A DNA stretch of 64,000 nt from Paenibacillus glucanolyticus NBRC 15330. Its GTDB lineage: Bacteria; Bacillota; Bacilli; Paenibacillales; Paenibacillaceae. This document shows positions 37,401-45,824 of the stretch, piece by piece. The notes under the pieces are model-generated. The model saw only the letters and a list, made by a program, of their open reading frames with translations, was not told where the DNA came from and did not search any database. The position numbers and the translations under genes are program-made. Location of the stretch: contig NZ_BIMC01000003.1 of assembly GCF_004000885.1 (NCBI RefSeq), positions 372,001 to 436,000 of the forward strand. Reading direction: 5' to 3'. Numbering within the stretch: position 1 is the first letter of the stretch; each line of letters opens with the position of its first letter.

Positions 37401-37846
37401 TCAGCAGCTCCGACGGGAAGTTCAACACCCGATATGATGCACAGGAATCTTTTAATGAGCTGCGCAGCGGACGCGTGCCCGTCAAGGGAGGATGGAGAAT
37501 TTATTCCAGCGGTCCAGGGATTTATATGAACCAGCTGATCTCCAATGCGCTTGGCATTCGTGAAGCCGGGGGAGATCTCGTGATCGACCCGGTTCTGCCG
37601 ACGTCACTCGATGGTCTTCAGTTCGAATTCCATTATGCCGGAATCCCGGTTACGTTCAGCTATCACATTGATAGCCGTGAGGAGACCCGTGTCACGATCA
37701 ACGGACAGGATGTAGCCGCCGGTTCCATCCGGAACCGTTACCGCACAGGCGGCGTGCGCATTTCCAGCGCAGACTTTAAGCGATTAGCCACAGAGAGTCA
37801 GGTTGGATGTGTTGTGGATATTTACAGTGGAGTTAATGAACAATAA
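34469..37846 (+). CDS. GH94 phosphorylase, probable 1,2-beta-oligoglucan phosphorylase
   Basis: Large cytoplasmic enzyme of 1125 residues that would split beta-linked gluco-oligosaccharides with phosphate, releasing glucose 1-phosphate. The catalytic barrel region has WWYTHNMLVHYSVPHGLEQYGGAAWGTRDVCQGP, the general-acid motif GDGDWDDT (DWDD 765-768, like DWND of GH94) and NPIGITEVVPNAE. The long N-terminal beta-domains (VDVVYGQDVGIAHPGAVRTNEAYLSQYIDH) and total length fit the sophoro-oligosaccharide phosphorylase subgroup (Lin1839 type) rather than cellobiose phosphorylase (about 800 residues). GH149/GH161 beta-1,3-glucan phosphorylases are the main alternative. GTG 34469 after AGGAAG is preferred; ATG 34487 is possible. 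Confidence 0.8.
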   Translation: MTASNVMNDDKMVLKAGELTFTFLPSGDLFQATYGSTMINQLLSNSIDGALNNLFLRIHTEAGIEAIPLLGVHSNSVVTRLDNRMMWEGNVKGVAYKVLFTPTESGAWFWDIELQGEGIQVDVVYGQDVGIAHPGAVRTNEAYLSQYIDHAVFEQEDLGYVVCSRQNQPQGGVFPYLQQGALTTAVGYATDGFQFFGLSYKETNQAEALSKESLANEVYQYEFAYTALQSPCLELDGKARFVFYGLFKEHHPEAVTELEFQDELQSTWQQVEAIGMTGTGHKLTRTERSEFLGEPLRTVPLTADELKALYPVRRQEERDGEELLSFFTDTYEHIVMKEKELRVERPHGHILMSGQNVTLGSPVLTTTSYMYGVFNSQVVTGNTNFNKMMSHARSALNVLKTSGQRIYVDIDGKYRLLTMPSVFEIGFNYVRWYYKTDNDMLIITNFTSAVSPELTLEVRSKSGRAYRYLVTMQMTMDVNEYEVPYHRVQEGNVITFRADSASLSASVYKDLHYRLQVNGADVHVTDETALASNVVSGDASLTVLRLSESAEWTMTIQGNLDAANAPIQARQAEEEIASYRSFYASVMNGFHLSFKDGQDDSLFKVNALAWWYTHNMLVHYSVPHGLEQYGGAAWGTRDVCQGPVEYFMATHQYEQVRDILLEVYSHQYEDDGNWPQWFMFDQYAHIQQEESHGDIIVWPLKVLGDYLAVTHDYDILELAVPYTRKHSFDFTEQSHTVLEHVKKQLSYIRNHFLHDTHLSSYGDGDWDDTLQPANAQLKQFMVSSWTVALTYQTLNQFSHVMENVDTGMSAEMGELAEGIQRDFNAYILNSEVIPGFVYMESKEHSKFLLHPTDQETGIQYRLLPMTRSMISELLTPEQAASHYEIIREQLFCPDGVRLMNRPAVYAGGVSTHFKRAEQAANFGREVGLQYVHAHIRFVEAMAKLGKSSEVWSGLERINPIGITEVVPNAELRQSNAYFSSSDGKFNTRYDAQESFNELRSGRVPVKGGWRIYSSGPGIYMNQLISNALGIREAGGDLVIDPVLPTSLDGLQFEFHYAGIPVTFSYHIDSREETRVTINGQDVAAGSIRNRYRTGGVRISSADFKRLATESQVGCVVDIYSGVNEQ

Positions 37847-37928
37847 TGCTTGATCCCTATAACTCGTCAGCAGGAAACACATCGTTCTGATATAATGAAT
37901 GGAATGGTTATCGAAGCGAGGGATGGCG

Positions 37929-38423
37929 ATGAAGACCCGTCAAGAGACAGTGACCATCCGGTTCTCCGAGATGAAGGACGCCGTTTCACTCATGGAGCTT
38001 GATGAACTGGTATGGGATTGTAATACAGCCCCTGAGCCGCTGAAATGGACCTCAAGGGATCATTACCTTCTGCAATGCCCGCCCGGCACGCAGCTTGTGG
38101 CGCTGTATGAGGAGGAGTTATGCGGTTATGTTGGATTCCGTGCGCCAACAGGCCTTCACAGCAATCGTCATGTGCTGGAGTTGAATATAGCGGTTCATCC
38201 CTCCCATCAACGGCGGGGCATCGGGAAGCGCCTTATAGAAGCAGTGAAGGAGATGGCACGGGTTGAGGGCATAACGAAGCTGAGGCTGCGCGTGCTGTCC
38301 AGTAATCCCGGTGCACTTTCCTTCTATAAGAACTGCGGATTTAAGGAAGAGGGCCGACTGATTCAGGAGTTCTATGTGGACGGACGTTACGTCGATGATA
38401 TCTTAATGTGTTATTTCTTATAA
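37929..38423 (+). CDS. GNAT N-acetyltransferase
   Basis: Acetyl-CoA-dependent acetyltransferase of about 164 residues. The cofactor-binding motif is LNIAVHPSHQRRGIGKRLIEAV (R/Q-x-x-G-x-G), followed by LRVLSSNPGALSFYKNCGFKEEGRL. The acceptor substrate is unknown. The frame is open from 37899, but a TATAAT at 37891-37896 puts that codon before the probable transcription start. GAGGG at 37918-37922 fits the ATG at 37929 (an ATG at 37923 is also in frame). A terminator follows. Confidence 0.85.
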   Translation: MKTRQETVTIRFSEMKDAVSLMELDELVWDCNTAPEPLKWTSRDHYLLQCPPGTQLVALYEEELCGYVGFRAPTGLHSNRHVLELNIAVHPSHQRRGIGKRLIEAVKEMARVEGITKLRLRVLSSNPGALSFYKNCGFKEEGRLIQEFYVDGRYVDDILMCYFL

Positions 38424-38485
38424 ACCGCGCATCGCTCAAAAGCACTGTCCATGTGCAAGAAGAGGATGAGTATTAGGTTGGAACG

Positions 38486-38515
38486 GCCCGGCAGCTTGCC
38501 GGGCTGTTTTTTTCT
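38486..38515 (+). terminator. Terminator after acetyltransferase
   Basis: GCCCGGCA-GCT-TGCCGGGC followed by TGTTTTTTT. Confidence 0.9.
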
Positions 38516-38601
38516 AATTCTGCTGCTTGACCGCTTCTGGACAAGAGCACAGGCGATTGCATATAGTAGATGAAAAAAGAAGAGAGCGGAGGTTACTTTC
38601 C

Positions 38602-39261
38602 ATGACTTTAGGAATTGTATCACTGAATGTGGGAACGCCTGTAACCGTTGAATACCAGGGAAAAGACCTGTCTACTGGAATCTACAAGCAGCCAGTGGAC
38701 GGCCCTTTGTTTCTGAGCACGGTGAATTTCGCAGGGGACGGGCAGGCAGACCTCGTCAATCACGGCGGCGTAGATAAAGCGGTGTGCGCTTATCCCTACG
38801 AGCATTACGCCTATTGGGAGAACAGTCTGGGGAAGCAGCTCCCCTATGCCGCCTTTGGAGAGAATCTGACGCTGCGGGGAATGCTGGAGGATCGGGTCTG
38901 CATTGGCGATGTGTACCGGGTAGGAGACGCAGTGGTGCAGATCAGCCAGCCTCGATACCCGTGCTTCAAGCTGTCTCAGAAGCTTGGTGTCAAGGACATG
39001 CCGGTACGTGTGCTGAACACAGGTTATAGCGGGTTTTACTTCCGAGTGCTGGAGGAAGGGGATGTCCGTGCCGATTCCTCCGTCACCCAGCTGGAGTCTC
39101 ACGCTGCGGGCGCGACGGTGCTGGAGGTGCTTCGTATGATGAAGGATGGACGGAAGGATGAGCAGGGGTTGAACCGCATGCTTGAACTGGATGTGCTGTC
39201 CGTTAGTTTGAAGACGCAGTTCGGAAAATGGCTTGAAGCCCTGCAGAGCAGGACGGATTGA
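38602..39261 (+). CDS. MOSC domain protein (YiiM/YflK-like)
   Basis: A 219-residue protein with a MOSC (molybdenum cofactor sulfurase C-terminal) domain: VNHGGVDKAVCAYPYEHYAYWE, GENLTLRGMLEDRVCIGDVYRVGDAVVQISQPRYPCFKL, with the conserved cysteine in the last block, and a small C-terminal helical (3-alpha) domain. Such proteins are linked to molybdenum cofactor handling and reduction of N-hydroxylated compounds. Moco genes mobA and moaA lie 5-6 kb away. GCGGAGG fits the ATG at 38602. Confidence 0.88.
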   Translation: MTLGIVSLNVGTPVTVEYQGKDLSTGIYKQPVDGPLFLSTVNFAGDGQADLVNHGGVDKAVCAYPYEHYAYWENSLGKQLPYAAFGENLTLRGMLEDRVCIGDVYRVGDAVVQISQPRYPCFKLSQKLGVKDMPVRVLNTGYSGFYFRVLEEGDVRADSSVTQLESHAAGATVLEVLRMMKDGRKDEQGLNRMLELDVLSVSLKTQFGKWLEALQSRTD

Positions 39262-39282
39262 TGTTTCTGGAGGGCGATTGGC

Positions 39283-39327
39283 AAAACCGGCTTGCGTCCT
39301 TTCTACAGGATACAAGCCGGTTTCTTT
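39283..39327 (+). terminator. Terminator after MOSC gene
   Basis: AAACCGGCTTGCGTCCT pairs with AGGATACAAGCCGGTTT, with one mismatch, followed by CTTTAAG. Confidence 0.8.
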
Positions 39328-39417
39328 AAGATGATCTGTCTTATAATGACAATACGACGTTTTCTTGCGGCGTGATGAGAGGCCAAAGGCTGTCTTATGA
39401 TCAAGCGCAGGTGCTGG

Positions 39418-39966
39418 TTATCTCATCCGCTTCCATTCGCTTTGAATCATGCCGTAAACCGCATGGTTAACATAGCCTTGAGGCAGCTTCTCCGCTTCCC
39501 GGATAACGCCTTCCAGCACAAATCCCAGCCGTTCCGGGATGGCCCGGCTGCGATGATTCGCGGTCGCACAGCGGATCTCCACCCGGTTCAGCCCCATGCG
39601 CATCAGCGCGTGATCCGTGAACGCCCGGCAAGCGCTTGTCATCAGGCCTTGGCCGGTAAAATGCTGATCCAGCCAATAGCCAATGCTGACGGAACGGTTG
39701 GTCCAATCAATCTCATGGAATGAGATGGTCCCAGCCAGCTCCTCGCGCACCCAGATGCCTGCCGAGAAGCCACCGTTGTCGGCCGCTTGCTTCATGGCCC
39801 CTTTAATATAATTGACAGAATCGTTTATCTCTGTGACGGCATCCACCCAGGGAAGCCACTTGCGGAGGCGGTCCCGTGACCGGTCTGTCATCTCGAACAG
39901 GGCCCGTGCATGCTCTATGGCCAGTGGCCGCAGCTCTACATGGTCGTCTAATGCGTATCCAAACAT
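39418..39966 (-). CDS. GNAT acetyltransferase, RimJ/RimL type (YdaF-like)
   Basis: Acetyltransferase of 182 residues of the ribosomal-protein-serine/alanine branch. Marks are VELRPLAIEHARALFEMTDRSRDRLRKWLPWVD at the start, SIGYWLDQHFTGQGLMTSACRAFTDHAL (acetyl-CoA site) and NRVEIRCATANHRSRAIPERLGFVLEGVIREAEKL. It resembles B. subtilis YdaF; the true acceptor is unknown. AGGAG precedes the ATG. A DUF2164 gene lies just upstream on the same strand. Confidence 0.88.
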   Translation of the reverse strand: MFGYALDDHVELRPLAIEHARALFEMTDRSRDRLRKWLPWVDAVTEINDSVNYIKGAMKQAADNGGFSAGIWVREELAGTISFHEIDWTNRSVSIGYWLDQHFTGQGLMTSACRAFTDHALMRMGLNRVEIRCATANHRSRAIPERLGFVLEGVIREAEKLPQGYVNHAVYGMIQSEWKRMR

Positions 39967-40010
39967 ATATGTATTCTCCTTTGTTCACCATCGTGAAGGG
40001 TATGTCAGCC

Positions 40011-40265
40011 TTAACGAGTTCGCTTCACTTTTTGCTCTAATGCGTAAATATCTTCTTCAAGGGAAATCATACGCTGACTGACCACCGTTCTGCAGTCGCT
40101 GAGCGCTTGATTATATAAGTGCGGCCCCAGCGTTTCCATGAAAAAATCGAGAACGCTCTCCGCAGCCAGATGACCCAGGGTCTCGCCGCGCTCGGTTTCA
40201 AAATATTCCTGGACTCCTTCGATAAGCTGTTCGCGCTGCTCTTTGGGAAGTTTGCTAGGTTTCAT
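40011..40265 (-). CDS. DUF2164 family small protein
   Basis: An 84-residue protein beginning MKPSKLPKEQREQLIEGVQEYFETERGETLGHLAAESVLDFFMETLGPHLYNQAL, which matches the DUF2164 family. It is helical and charged with no signal or membrane segment; function unknown. AGGAGGCC lies upstream of the ATG. The 45-base gap to the acetyltransferase suggests a two-gene unit. Confidence 0.75.
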   Translation of the reverse strand: MKPSKLPKEQREQLIEGVQEYFETERGETLGHLAAESVLDFFMETLGPHLYNQALSDCRTVVSQRMISLEEDIYALEQKVKRTR

Positions 40266-40457
40266 AAGATTGACAGGCCTCCTATAATGGCTGTTTTCTC
40301 TTCATGCTACCCTATAAAAAAGCCCCCGTCAAAATGATTGTTGCAGGCATATCACCTTCTGCCGAATGAATTGTTCGCAGGTTGAATGCATCGATTGGAT
40401 CGCCTGTCGATTGCACATCTGAAATGGGCGGCCTGCGGTGCTGAAACGCCGAATTCC

Positions 40458-40486
40458 TTGAACAATCCCCGCATTACAGGTATATT
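40458..40486 (+). promoter_or_regulatory. Sigma-A promoter of glnS
   Basis: TTGAAC (40458-40463), a 17-base spacer and TATATT (40481-40486). Predicted +1 near 40493 lies after the earliest in-frame ATG (40386), which supports the later GTG start. I see no T-box leader in the 283-base gap. Confidence 0.7.
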
Positions 40487-40547
40487 TAAGGGAAACACGT
40501 TTATACAGGAGATAGACAGAAATTCACAGAATGAAAGGTTGATCAAC

Positions 40548-42257
40548 GTGGAGAACCATCGGGGAACCCCCTCCAATTTCATAAAGAATGTAATTACCGA
40601 AGACCTGAAGTCCGGTAAGGTCAAGGAGATCGTTACCCGCTTTCCGCCGGAACCGAACGGTTACTTGCATATCGGACATGCCAAGGCAATCTGGATCAAT
40701 TTCACACTGGCCGACGAGTTCGGCGGACGGACGCACTTGCGGTTTGATGATACGAACCCGGTGAAGGAAGACATTGAATATGTCAATTCTATTAAGGAAG
40801 ACGTCAAGTGGCTCGGCTTCGATTGGGAAGAGCTGCGGTATGCTTCTGATTATTTTGAAGAAATGTTCAATCGTGCGGTGCTGCTGATCAAAAAAGGGAA
40901 GGCTTACGTGGATGATCAAACCGCTGACCAAATCCGCGCAACCCGCGGAACCCTGACCGAGCCTGGTCAAAACAGTCCTTACCGGGATCGCGGCGTTGAA
41001 GAGAATCTGGATCTGTTCGAGCGGATGCGCAAAGGGGAATTCGCCAACGGCGAGCGCGTGCTGCGTGCGAAGATCGATATGGCTTCGCCTAATATTAATC
41101 TGCGGGATCCGGTCATTTACCGTATCTCTCATGCACATCATCATAATACGGGCGACAAATGGTGCATCTATCCGATGTATGCTTTTGCGCACCCGCTGGA
41201 AGATGCTATTGAAGGCGTCACGCATTCCCTGTGCTCCCTGGAGTTTGAAGATCAGCGCCCATTCTATGACTGGGTGGTAGCGGAATGTGAGATGGACAGC
41301 ACGCCGCACCAGTACGAATTCGGACGTCTGAACGTAGCGCAGACGGTAACGAGCAAGCGCAAGCTGAAGCAGCTCGTAGACGAGAACGTTGTGGACGGCT
41401 GGGATGATCCGCGCATGCCGACGATCTCCGGACTTCGCCGTCTGGGCTATACCCCGGAGGCTATTCGCAGCTTCGTATTTGAGACGGGAATTTCGAAGGC
41501 ATACGGTACAGTGGATCGTCAGGTGATGGAGCACTTTATCCGGGAAGACCTGAAGCTGAAGGCGCCGCGTACGATGGCTGTGCTGGACCCGCTGAAGGTG
41601 GTTATCACGAACTATCCTGAAGGTGAGACGGAGTGGCTGGACGCCGAGAACAATACGGAGAATCCGGAAATGGGGATCCGTCAGATTCCATTCTCCCGCG
41701 AGATTTATATTGAGCAAGAGGACTTTATGGAAGATCCTCCGAGCAAATATTTCCGCTTGTTCCCTGGCAATGAGGTTCGTTTAAAACATGCTTATTTCAT
41801 CAAATGCCATGAGGTCATCAAGGATGAGAGCGGCAAGGTTGTTGAGATTCACTGCACCTATGATCCGGAGACGAAGAGCGGCAGCGGCTTTACCGGACGG
41901 AAGGTGAAAGGGACGATCCACTGGGTGGAGGCCACCCAGGCTGTACCAGCCGAATTCCGTCTCTTCGAACCGCTGTTCAAGGGCGAAGAGGAGGAAGCGG
42001 AAGGGGTGCAAGAAATTGCGGGCGAAGAGCAGGAAGTCGCAGCGGAAAAGTCCTTCCTGGACGACATCAATCCGAATTCACTGCAAATTGTGCAGGGCTT
42101 CGTGGAACCCAATATGAAGGATGCGGCACCACAGGACAAGTTCCAGTTCTTCCGCCACGGATATTTCAATGTGGACTCGAAGTATTCACAGCCGGGGCGT
42201 CCGGTATTTAACCGCGTAGTCTCCCTGAAGAGCTCGTTCCAGCTTCCGAAGAAGTGA
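40548..42257 (+). CDS. glnS: Glutaminyl-tRNA synthetase
   Basis: Charges tRNA-Gln with glutamine. The class I signature is [15 protein letters not shown] (HIGH at 41-44); [10 protein letters not shown] at about 267-276 is the KMSKS-like loop. It also has [15 protein letters not shown] and [16 protein letters not shown], typical of GlnRS rather than GluRS, and a C-terminal anticodon-binding domain. GTG 40548 fits the promoter position and the spacing from AAAGG, giving 569 residues. An acidic insert ([21 protein letters not shown]) interrupts the C-terminal domain. Bacillus lacks GlnRS, so its presence supports a Paenibacillus-like host. Confidence 0.95.
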   Translation: MENHRGTPSNFIKNVITEDLKSGKVKEIVTRFPPEPNGYLHIGHAKAIWINFTLADEFGGRTHLRFDDTNPVKEDIEYVNSIKEDVKWLGFDWEELRYASDYFEEMFNRAVLLIKKGKAYVDDQTADQIRATRGTLTEPGQNSPYRDRGVEENLDLFERMRKGEFANGERVLRAKIDMASPNINLRDPVIYRISHAHHHNTGDKWCIYPMYAFAHPLEDAIEGVTHSLCSLEFEDQRPFYDWVVAECEMDSTPHQYEFGRLNVAQTVTSKRKLKQLVDENVVDGWDDPRMPTISGLRRLGYTPEAIRSFVFETGISKAYGTVDRQVMEHFIREDLKLKAPRTMAVLDPLKVVITNYPEGETEWLDAENNTENPEMGIRQIPFSREIYIEQEDFMEDPPSKYFRLFPGNEVRLKHAYFIKCHEVIKDESGKVVEIHCTYDPETKSGSGFTGRKVKGTIHWVEATQAVPAEFRLFEPLFKGEEEEAEGVQEIAGEEQEVAAEKSFLDDINPNSLQIVQGFVEPNMKDAAPQDKFQFFRHGYFNVDSKYSQPGRPVFNRVVSLKSSFQLPKK

Positions 42258-42328
42258 GAAGGCTCGTAGAATGAACAAAAGGATCATGGACAGAGGCTGC
42301 TGATGTCTTTCATGCTCCCCATAACATA

Positions 42329-42373
42329 AACAAGACTCGAAGGCTCCCGCACGGGAGTCATTCGAGTCTTGTT
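42329..42373. terminator. Bidirectional terminator between glnS and MFS gene
   Basis: AACAAGACTCGA pairs with TCGAGTCTTGTT, with an inner CTCCCG/CGGGAG stem, and AT-rich flanks on both sides. Confidence 0.85.
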
Positions 42374-42412
42374 ATATTTACGGTAGTTAGTCTGGCATAC
42401 ATTCAAGTCGAT

Positions 42413-43636
42413 CTAATTCGCAGTGTATCCCTCAGCCTCATCATCCGGGTGCAGCGGCTGGTAACCATGCTTGCGCAGGTTGTACCACATCCAGCCAAAA
42501 CCGATGGCACCCACAATGGCAAGCATCATGCCGGTTCGGTACATGATCTGCGCCCCGAAGTTCTGGAACATCCAGCCGCCGGCCAAACCGCCGATGACGC
42601 CGGAGATGCCGCTCCAGCTTAAGGTGTAGATCGCTTGTCCGGATGCCCGGTAAGGCGTCGGAACAAACAGCATCGTGAGCTGTACGCCGACATAGAAATA
42701 TCCGCCAAAGGTTACGCAGTGCAGAAGCTGGATGAAGGCTACCTCCAGCGGGCCATTGGCTTCCGCCATAAGCAGCCAGCGGAGCGCGAAGAGCAGGCTG
42801 ACAATGGTCAGGCAGCCGACCAGCACATTGATCTTCCGCTTCAGGAAGCGGTCAAACAGAATGAAGATCGCCACTTCAAATATCGATGAGAGGAAGATTG
42901 CAAGACCGACCATCTGTTTGGTGCCGCCAAGCTCCAGAATGTATAAGGACATAAAGGTATTATTGGCCGTGTTCGGGATGGATACCATGATGCCTAACAG
43001 AATGAACCAGACAAAATGGGGATTCAGGAACAGTCGGGTAAGTCCTCTTAGGTTGACGGTTGCCGATGCTGTTGTTTTCTGAATGGAGGGCAGTGTGAAC
43101 ATGAACAAGGCCGCCACGAGCAGCATGATCGAGAACACAATGGAGATGCGTCCGGATCCGAGCTGATCGATTACTGGTCCTGCGACAATTGCTGTCAAGG
43201 CCCATCCCAGGGAGCCCCATAGCCGAAAAGAGCCGAATTTCTGCTGCGTTCCATCAATATAGGTTAGAATCAGTGAATTCGTCTGCGAGAACATCGGAGT
43301 CTGGAAAAAATAAAAGAAGATCATCGTCATGTATATCATTGCGTAGGTATTCGCTTGAAATACAAACTGAACCAGCAGCAGTGTACCGGTCATCATGATC
43401 AGAAGCACGCGTTTGATGTTTGCCGCCCGATCACTCCAGAATCCCCAGAAAGGATTTGCAAAGATGGACACAAATGGCGCGATGGCCATCAGGCTGCCGA
43501 TCTCAATTTTGCTCATGCCGATATCTTGCAAATACAGCTGAAAGAAACCGGTGAAGATGACCATGGTTCCGTAAATGAAGAAGTTGAACAGCTTGAGCGA
43601 TGTCAGCGAAGGTTGAGCATTGTCCATATTCCGCAA
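42413..43636 (-). CDS. MFS transporter, LacY/nucleoside-symporter-like (MFS_1_like)
   Basis: Multi-pass transporter with about twelve hydrophobic helices. The core starts LKLFNFFIYGTMVIFTGFFQLYLQDIGMSKIEIGSLMAIAPFVSIFANPFWGFWSDR, typical of the MFS_1_like (PPP family) group, and the ending YRASGQAIYTLSWSGISGVIGGLAGGWMF also fits. The substrate is unknown. The frame is open from 43756 without a ribosome site. AAAGGA directly abuts an ATG at 43645, so the TTG at 43636, 9 bases after it, is preferred (407 residues); the start remains uncertain. It is divergent from mobA. Confidence 0.82.
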   Translation of the reverse strand: MRNMDNAQPSLTSLKLFNFFIYGTMVIFTGFFQLYLQDIGMSKIEIGSLMAIAPFVSIFANPFWGFWSDRAANIKRVLLIMMTGTLLLVQFVFQANTYAMIYMTMIFFYFFQTPMFSQTNSLILTYIDGTQQKFGSFRLWGSLGWALTAIVAGPVIDQLGSGRISIVFSIMLLVAALFMFTLPSIQKTTASATVNLRGLTRLFLNPHFVWFILLGIMVSIPNTANNTFMSLYILELGGTKQMVGLAIFLSSIFEVAIFILFDRFLKRKINVLVGCLTIVSLLFALRWLLMAEANGPLEVAFIQLLHCVTFGGYFYVGVQLTMLFVPTPYRASGQAIYTLSWSGISGVIGGLAGGWMFQNFGAQIMYRTGMMLAIVGAIGFGWMWYNLRKHGYQPLHPDDEAEGYTAN

Positions 43637-43824
43637 GTAGGTCATTCCTTTCAAACCGAATACAATCAAAAATAACGGCGTCCAAAAAAGCCGCTTTCCT
43701 TTCAATGTATCACGCATTGAAAAGGGATACAAACCATCTTTTAAATAATTTTCCATTTATCTGGTTATTATCCCATAGACTGAATGATGTTTTTACAACG
43801 TGTTAAGAAAGTGTGGTGAAACGA

Positions 43825-44463
43825 ATGAGTGGTCAAACCGTCGTCGTCAATCTGCCATCCGCTTCGGTGACGGGCATCGTGCTTGCAGGAGGAGCCTCCC
43901 GGAGGATGGGGAGGAACAAAGCCCTTCTGCCTATGGGAGAAGCGAGTATGATCGAGCGGGCGGTACAGGCTATAGGCAAAGTGAGCAGCCGGGTGATCAT
44001 ATCGACCAACGATCCGAAATCCTATCATTTTTTGGGAGTGGAATGCGTTCTGGATATCCACGCGGGGAAGGGCCCCATGGCGGGTCTTCATGCAGCACTT
44101 GGGGCGTCGAATACTCCATGGAATGTGGTTGCAGCATGCGACATGCCGTTTATTCACGAGCAGTTTCTTCAGGGACTGCTGAATCTGGCGATTACGCAGG
44201 ACACGGTAGAGGCCGTAATCCCGGTTGTTCAAGGGAGAATGCACCCGCTGCTGGCGGTATATCGCAGGGAAGTTATGACGAGTCTCGAACGAAAGCTTCA
44301 GGCGGAACAGTACCGCATGGTCGAATGGGTGGAGGAGCTAAAGGCTGTATACGTGAACGAAGAGCAATTAGAGCACATGACAGGTCTTGATCCGCGAAAG
44401 GTCTTATTCAATATGAATACGCCGGATGATTATGAGGCAGCAAGAGGGTTTTCCTCATCCTAA
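43825..44463 (+). CDS. mobA: Molybdenum cofactor guanylyltransferase
   Basis: Transfers GMP from GTP to molybdopterin to make the guanine dinucleotide form of the cofactor needed by DMSO reductase-family enzymes such as the one at 15.6 kb. The nucleotide-binding loop is VLAGGASRRMGRNKALLP at residues 19-36, followed by AACDMPFI and NMNTPDDYEA near the end. The frame is open from a GTG at 43813; the ATG at 43825 with GGTGA before it is preferred (212 residues). It converges with moaA across a strong terminator. Confidence 0.9.
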   Translation: MSGQTVVVNLPSASVTGIVLAGGASRRMGRNKALLPMGEASMIERAVQAIGKVSSRVIISTNDPKSYHFLGVECVLDIHAGKGPMAGLHAALGASNTPWNVVAACDMPFIHEQFLQGLLNLAITQDTVEAVIPVVQGRMHPLLAVYRREVMTSLERKLQAEQYRMVEWVEELKAVYVNEEQLEHMTGLDPRKVLFNMNTPDDYEAARGFSSS

Positions 44464-44465
44464 AA

Positions 44466-44503
44466 AACACCCCCGCCCGTTGGATGCTGGCGGGGGTTGC
44501 TTA
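44466..44503. terminator. Bidirectional terminator between mobA and moaA
   Basis: ACCCCCGCC and GGCGGGGGT form the stem. On the minus strand GTTTTTTA follows; on the plus strand TGCTTATTT follows. Confidence 0.85.
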
Positions 44504-44569
44504 TTTACTTCTATGTTTATTGAGCCTAAAATACAATCTGTCTTCCGCTCGCTTACAGCTCGCAGAGGG

Positions 44570-45574
44570 CTAGCCGCCGATCTGCGACATGCGCCGCACA
44601 GTGGGGGTGTGGCTCTGTGCTTTTTTCTCAAGTGCCAGTGCCATTTCATGATTCAGCGGCTTTGCACCCAGCGCTTTCCGGAACAGGTTCGCAACCGCCT
44701 GGGGATCATCGATGACGCGGCGCACGTTAAACTCGTCGGACCAGTACAGACAAGCCTTGATATGGCCGTCTGCAGTCAGCCTGAGTCGGTTGCAGGAGTC
44801 GCAGAAATGGTCGCTGACCGGATGGATCAAGCCAAACGTTCCTGTAGCTCCGACAACCTTCATGTTGCGGGAGGGCCCGTTGCCGGATGGACCCTGCTCT
44901 TCCTGGATGCTCCATCCGGCCTCCTGACACACTTCGGATACTCGGCTTAGTGGCAGGTACGAATCGCGCCAGGCATCGGATGCTTGACCAATCGGCATAT
45001 ATTCAATAAAGCGGACATGTAAAGGACGATCGAGTGTCATGGCGATGAAATCGCGGATCTCATCTTCGTTAAAGCCCTTCATCAGCACCATGTTCAGCTT
45101 GATGGGATCCAGGCCGGCTTCATAGGCTGCTTCGATGCCTTCCAGCACTTTAGACACATGGCCGCCGCGCGTAATGCGTGCATAACGCTCCTCGTGAAGC
45201 GAATCCAGACTGATGTTGATTCGCGTGAGTCCTGCTTCCTTAAGAAGCCGGGCTTTTGATGGCAGCATGATCCCGTTGGTTGTGAGGGATATATCTTGAA
45301 TTTCTTCTATGGAAGCAATCATATGGACTAAGTTCTCCAGATCCTTGCGCACGAGCGGCTCACCGCCGGTAAGACGTACTTTGGATACGCCCATGGGGGC
45401 AAGAACGCGGAGGATCGCGGCGATCTCTTCGTAACTCATAATCTGATCGTGAGGTTGGAATTCCATTCCTTCTTCCGGCATACAATAGACACAACGCAGA
45501 TTGCATCGGTCCGTCACCGAGATACGAATATAATCATGGACCCGACCGAAAGAGTCTTTAAGCGGTTCAATCAT
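44570..45574 (-). CDS. moaA: GTP 3',8-cyclase MoaA
   Basis: Radical SAM enzyme of 334 residues that performs the first step of molybdenum cofactor synthesis, cyclising GTP. The SAM cluster is Cys24-X3-Cys28-X2-Cys31 ([11 protein letters not shown]). [13 protein letters not shown] follows, and the C-terminal second cluster is [22 protein letters not shown]. The protein ends in Gly-Gly, the conserved MoaA tail. GAAAGGGGG precedes the ATG. It is divergent from the TorD-like gene, with about 340 bases of regulatory DNA between them. Confidence 0.95.
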   Translation of the reverse strand: MIEPLKDSFGRVHDYIRISVTDRCNLRCVYCMPEEGMEFQPHDQIMSYEEIAAILRVLAPMGVSKVRLTGGEPLVRKDLENLVHMIASIEEIQDISLTTNGIMLPSKARLLKEAGLTRINISLDSLHEERYARITRGGHVSKVLEGIEAAYEAGLDPIKLNMVLMKGFNEDEIRDFIAMTLDRPLHVRFIEYMPIGQASDAWRDSYLPLSRVSEVCQEAGWSIQEEQGPSGNGPSRNMKVVGATGTFGLIHPVSDHFCDSCNRLRLTADGHIKACLYWSDEFNVRRVIDDPQAVANLFRKALGAKPLNHEMALALEKKAQSHTPTVRRMSQIGG

Positions 45575-45689
45575 GGAAATCCCCCTTTCGTAGCATACAT
45601 GGTCACATTGTAGCTATTCCCTGAATCGGAGTCAATGCGACATTTAGGTCCCTCCCGGCGGACAAGCTGCAGGCAGATGGTCGTGATTT

Positions 45690-45732
45690 TGTGACAAGTA
45701 TCACAGAAAACGCTTTCGAAATCATGTATATT
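45690..45732 (+). promoter_or_regulatory. FNR-like class II activator site and -10 box
   Basis: TGTGACAAGTATCACA (45690-45705) matches TGTGA-N6-TCACA perfectly. TATATT at 45727-45732 predicts +1 at 45739, so the palindrome centre is at exactly -41.5. A cre-like AGAAAACGCTTTCG (45705-45718) overlaps the spacer. Reading direction is toward the TorD-like gene; no matching -10 exists on the moaA side. FNR binding is inference. Confidence 0.7.
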
Positions 45733-45805
45733 GAACCTGTGGACAAAAGCTTTCTCCCCTTGAAAGCGAGTAGTGACATTCTAGATTTCCGGAAGTTTCC
45801 TTATT

Positions 45806-45824
45806 TTTCCGAAATTTTCGGAAA
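45806..45824. promoter_or_regulatory. Perfect 9-bp inverted repeat in leader
   Basis: TTTCCGAAATTTTCGGAAA is perfectly symmetrical around one base. A second possible -10 box (TATACT, 45862-45867) and a smaller palindrome TTAGA-N6-TCTAA (45844-45859) follow. It could bind a further regulator; none is identified. Confidence 0.55.

Noticed and set aside
40266..40547. T-box leader upstream of glnS
   Set aside because: A sigma-A promoter lies only about 60 bases before the start, leaving no room; no terminator/antiterminator pair seen.
40524..41717. 397-codon frame antisense to glnS
   Set aside because: No recognisable domain; the plus strand encodes unmistakable GlnRS motifs.
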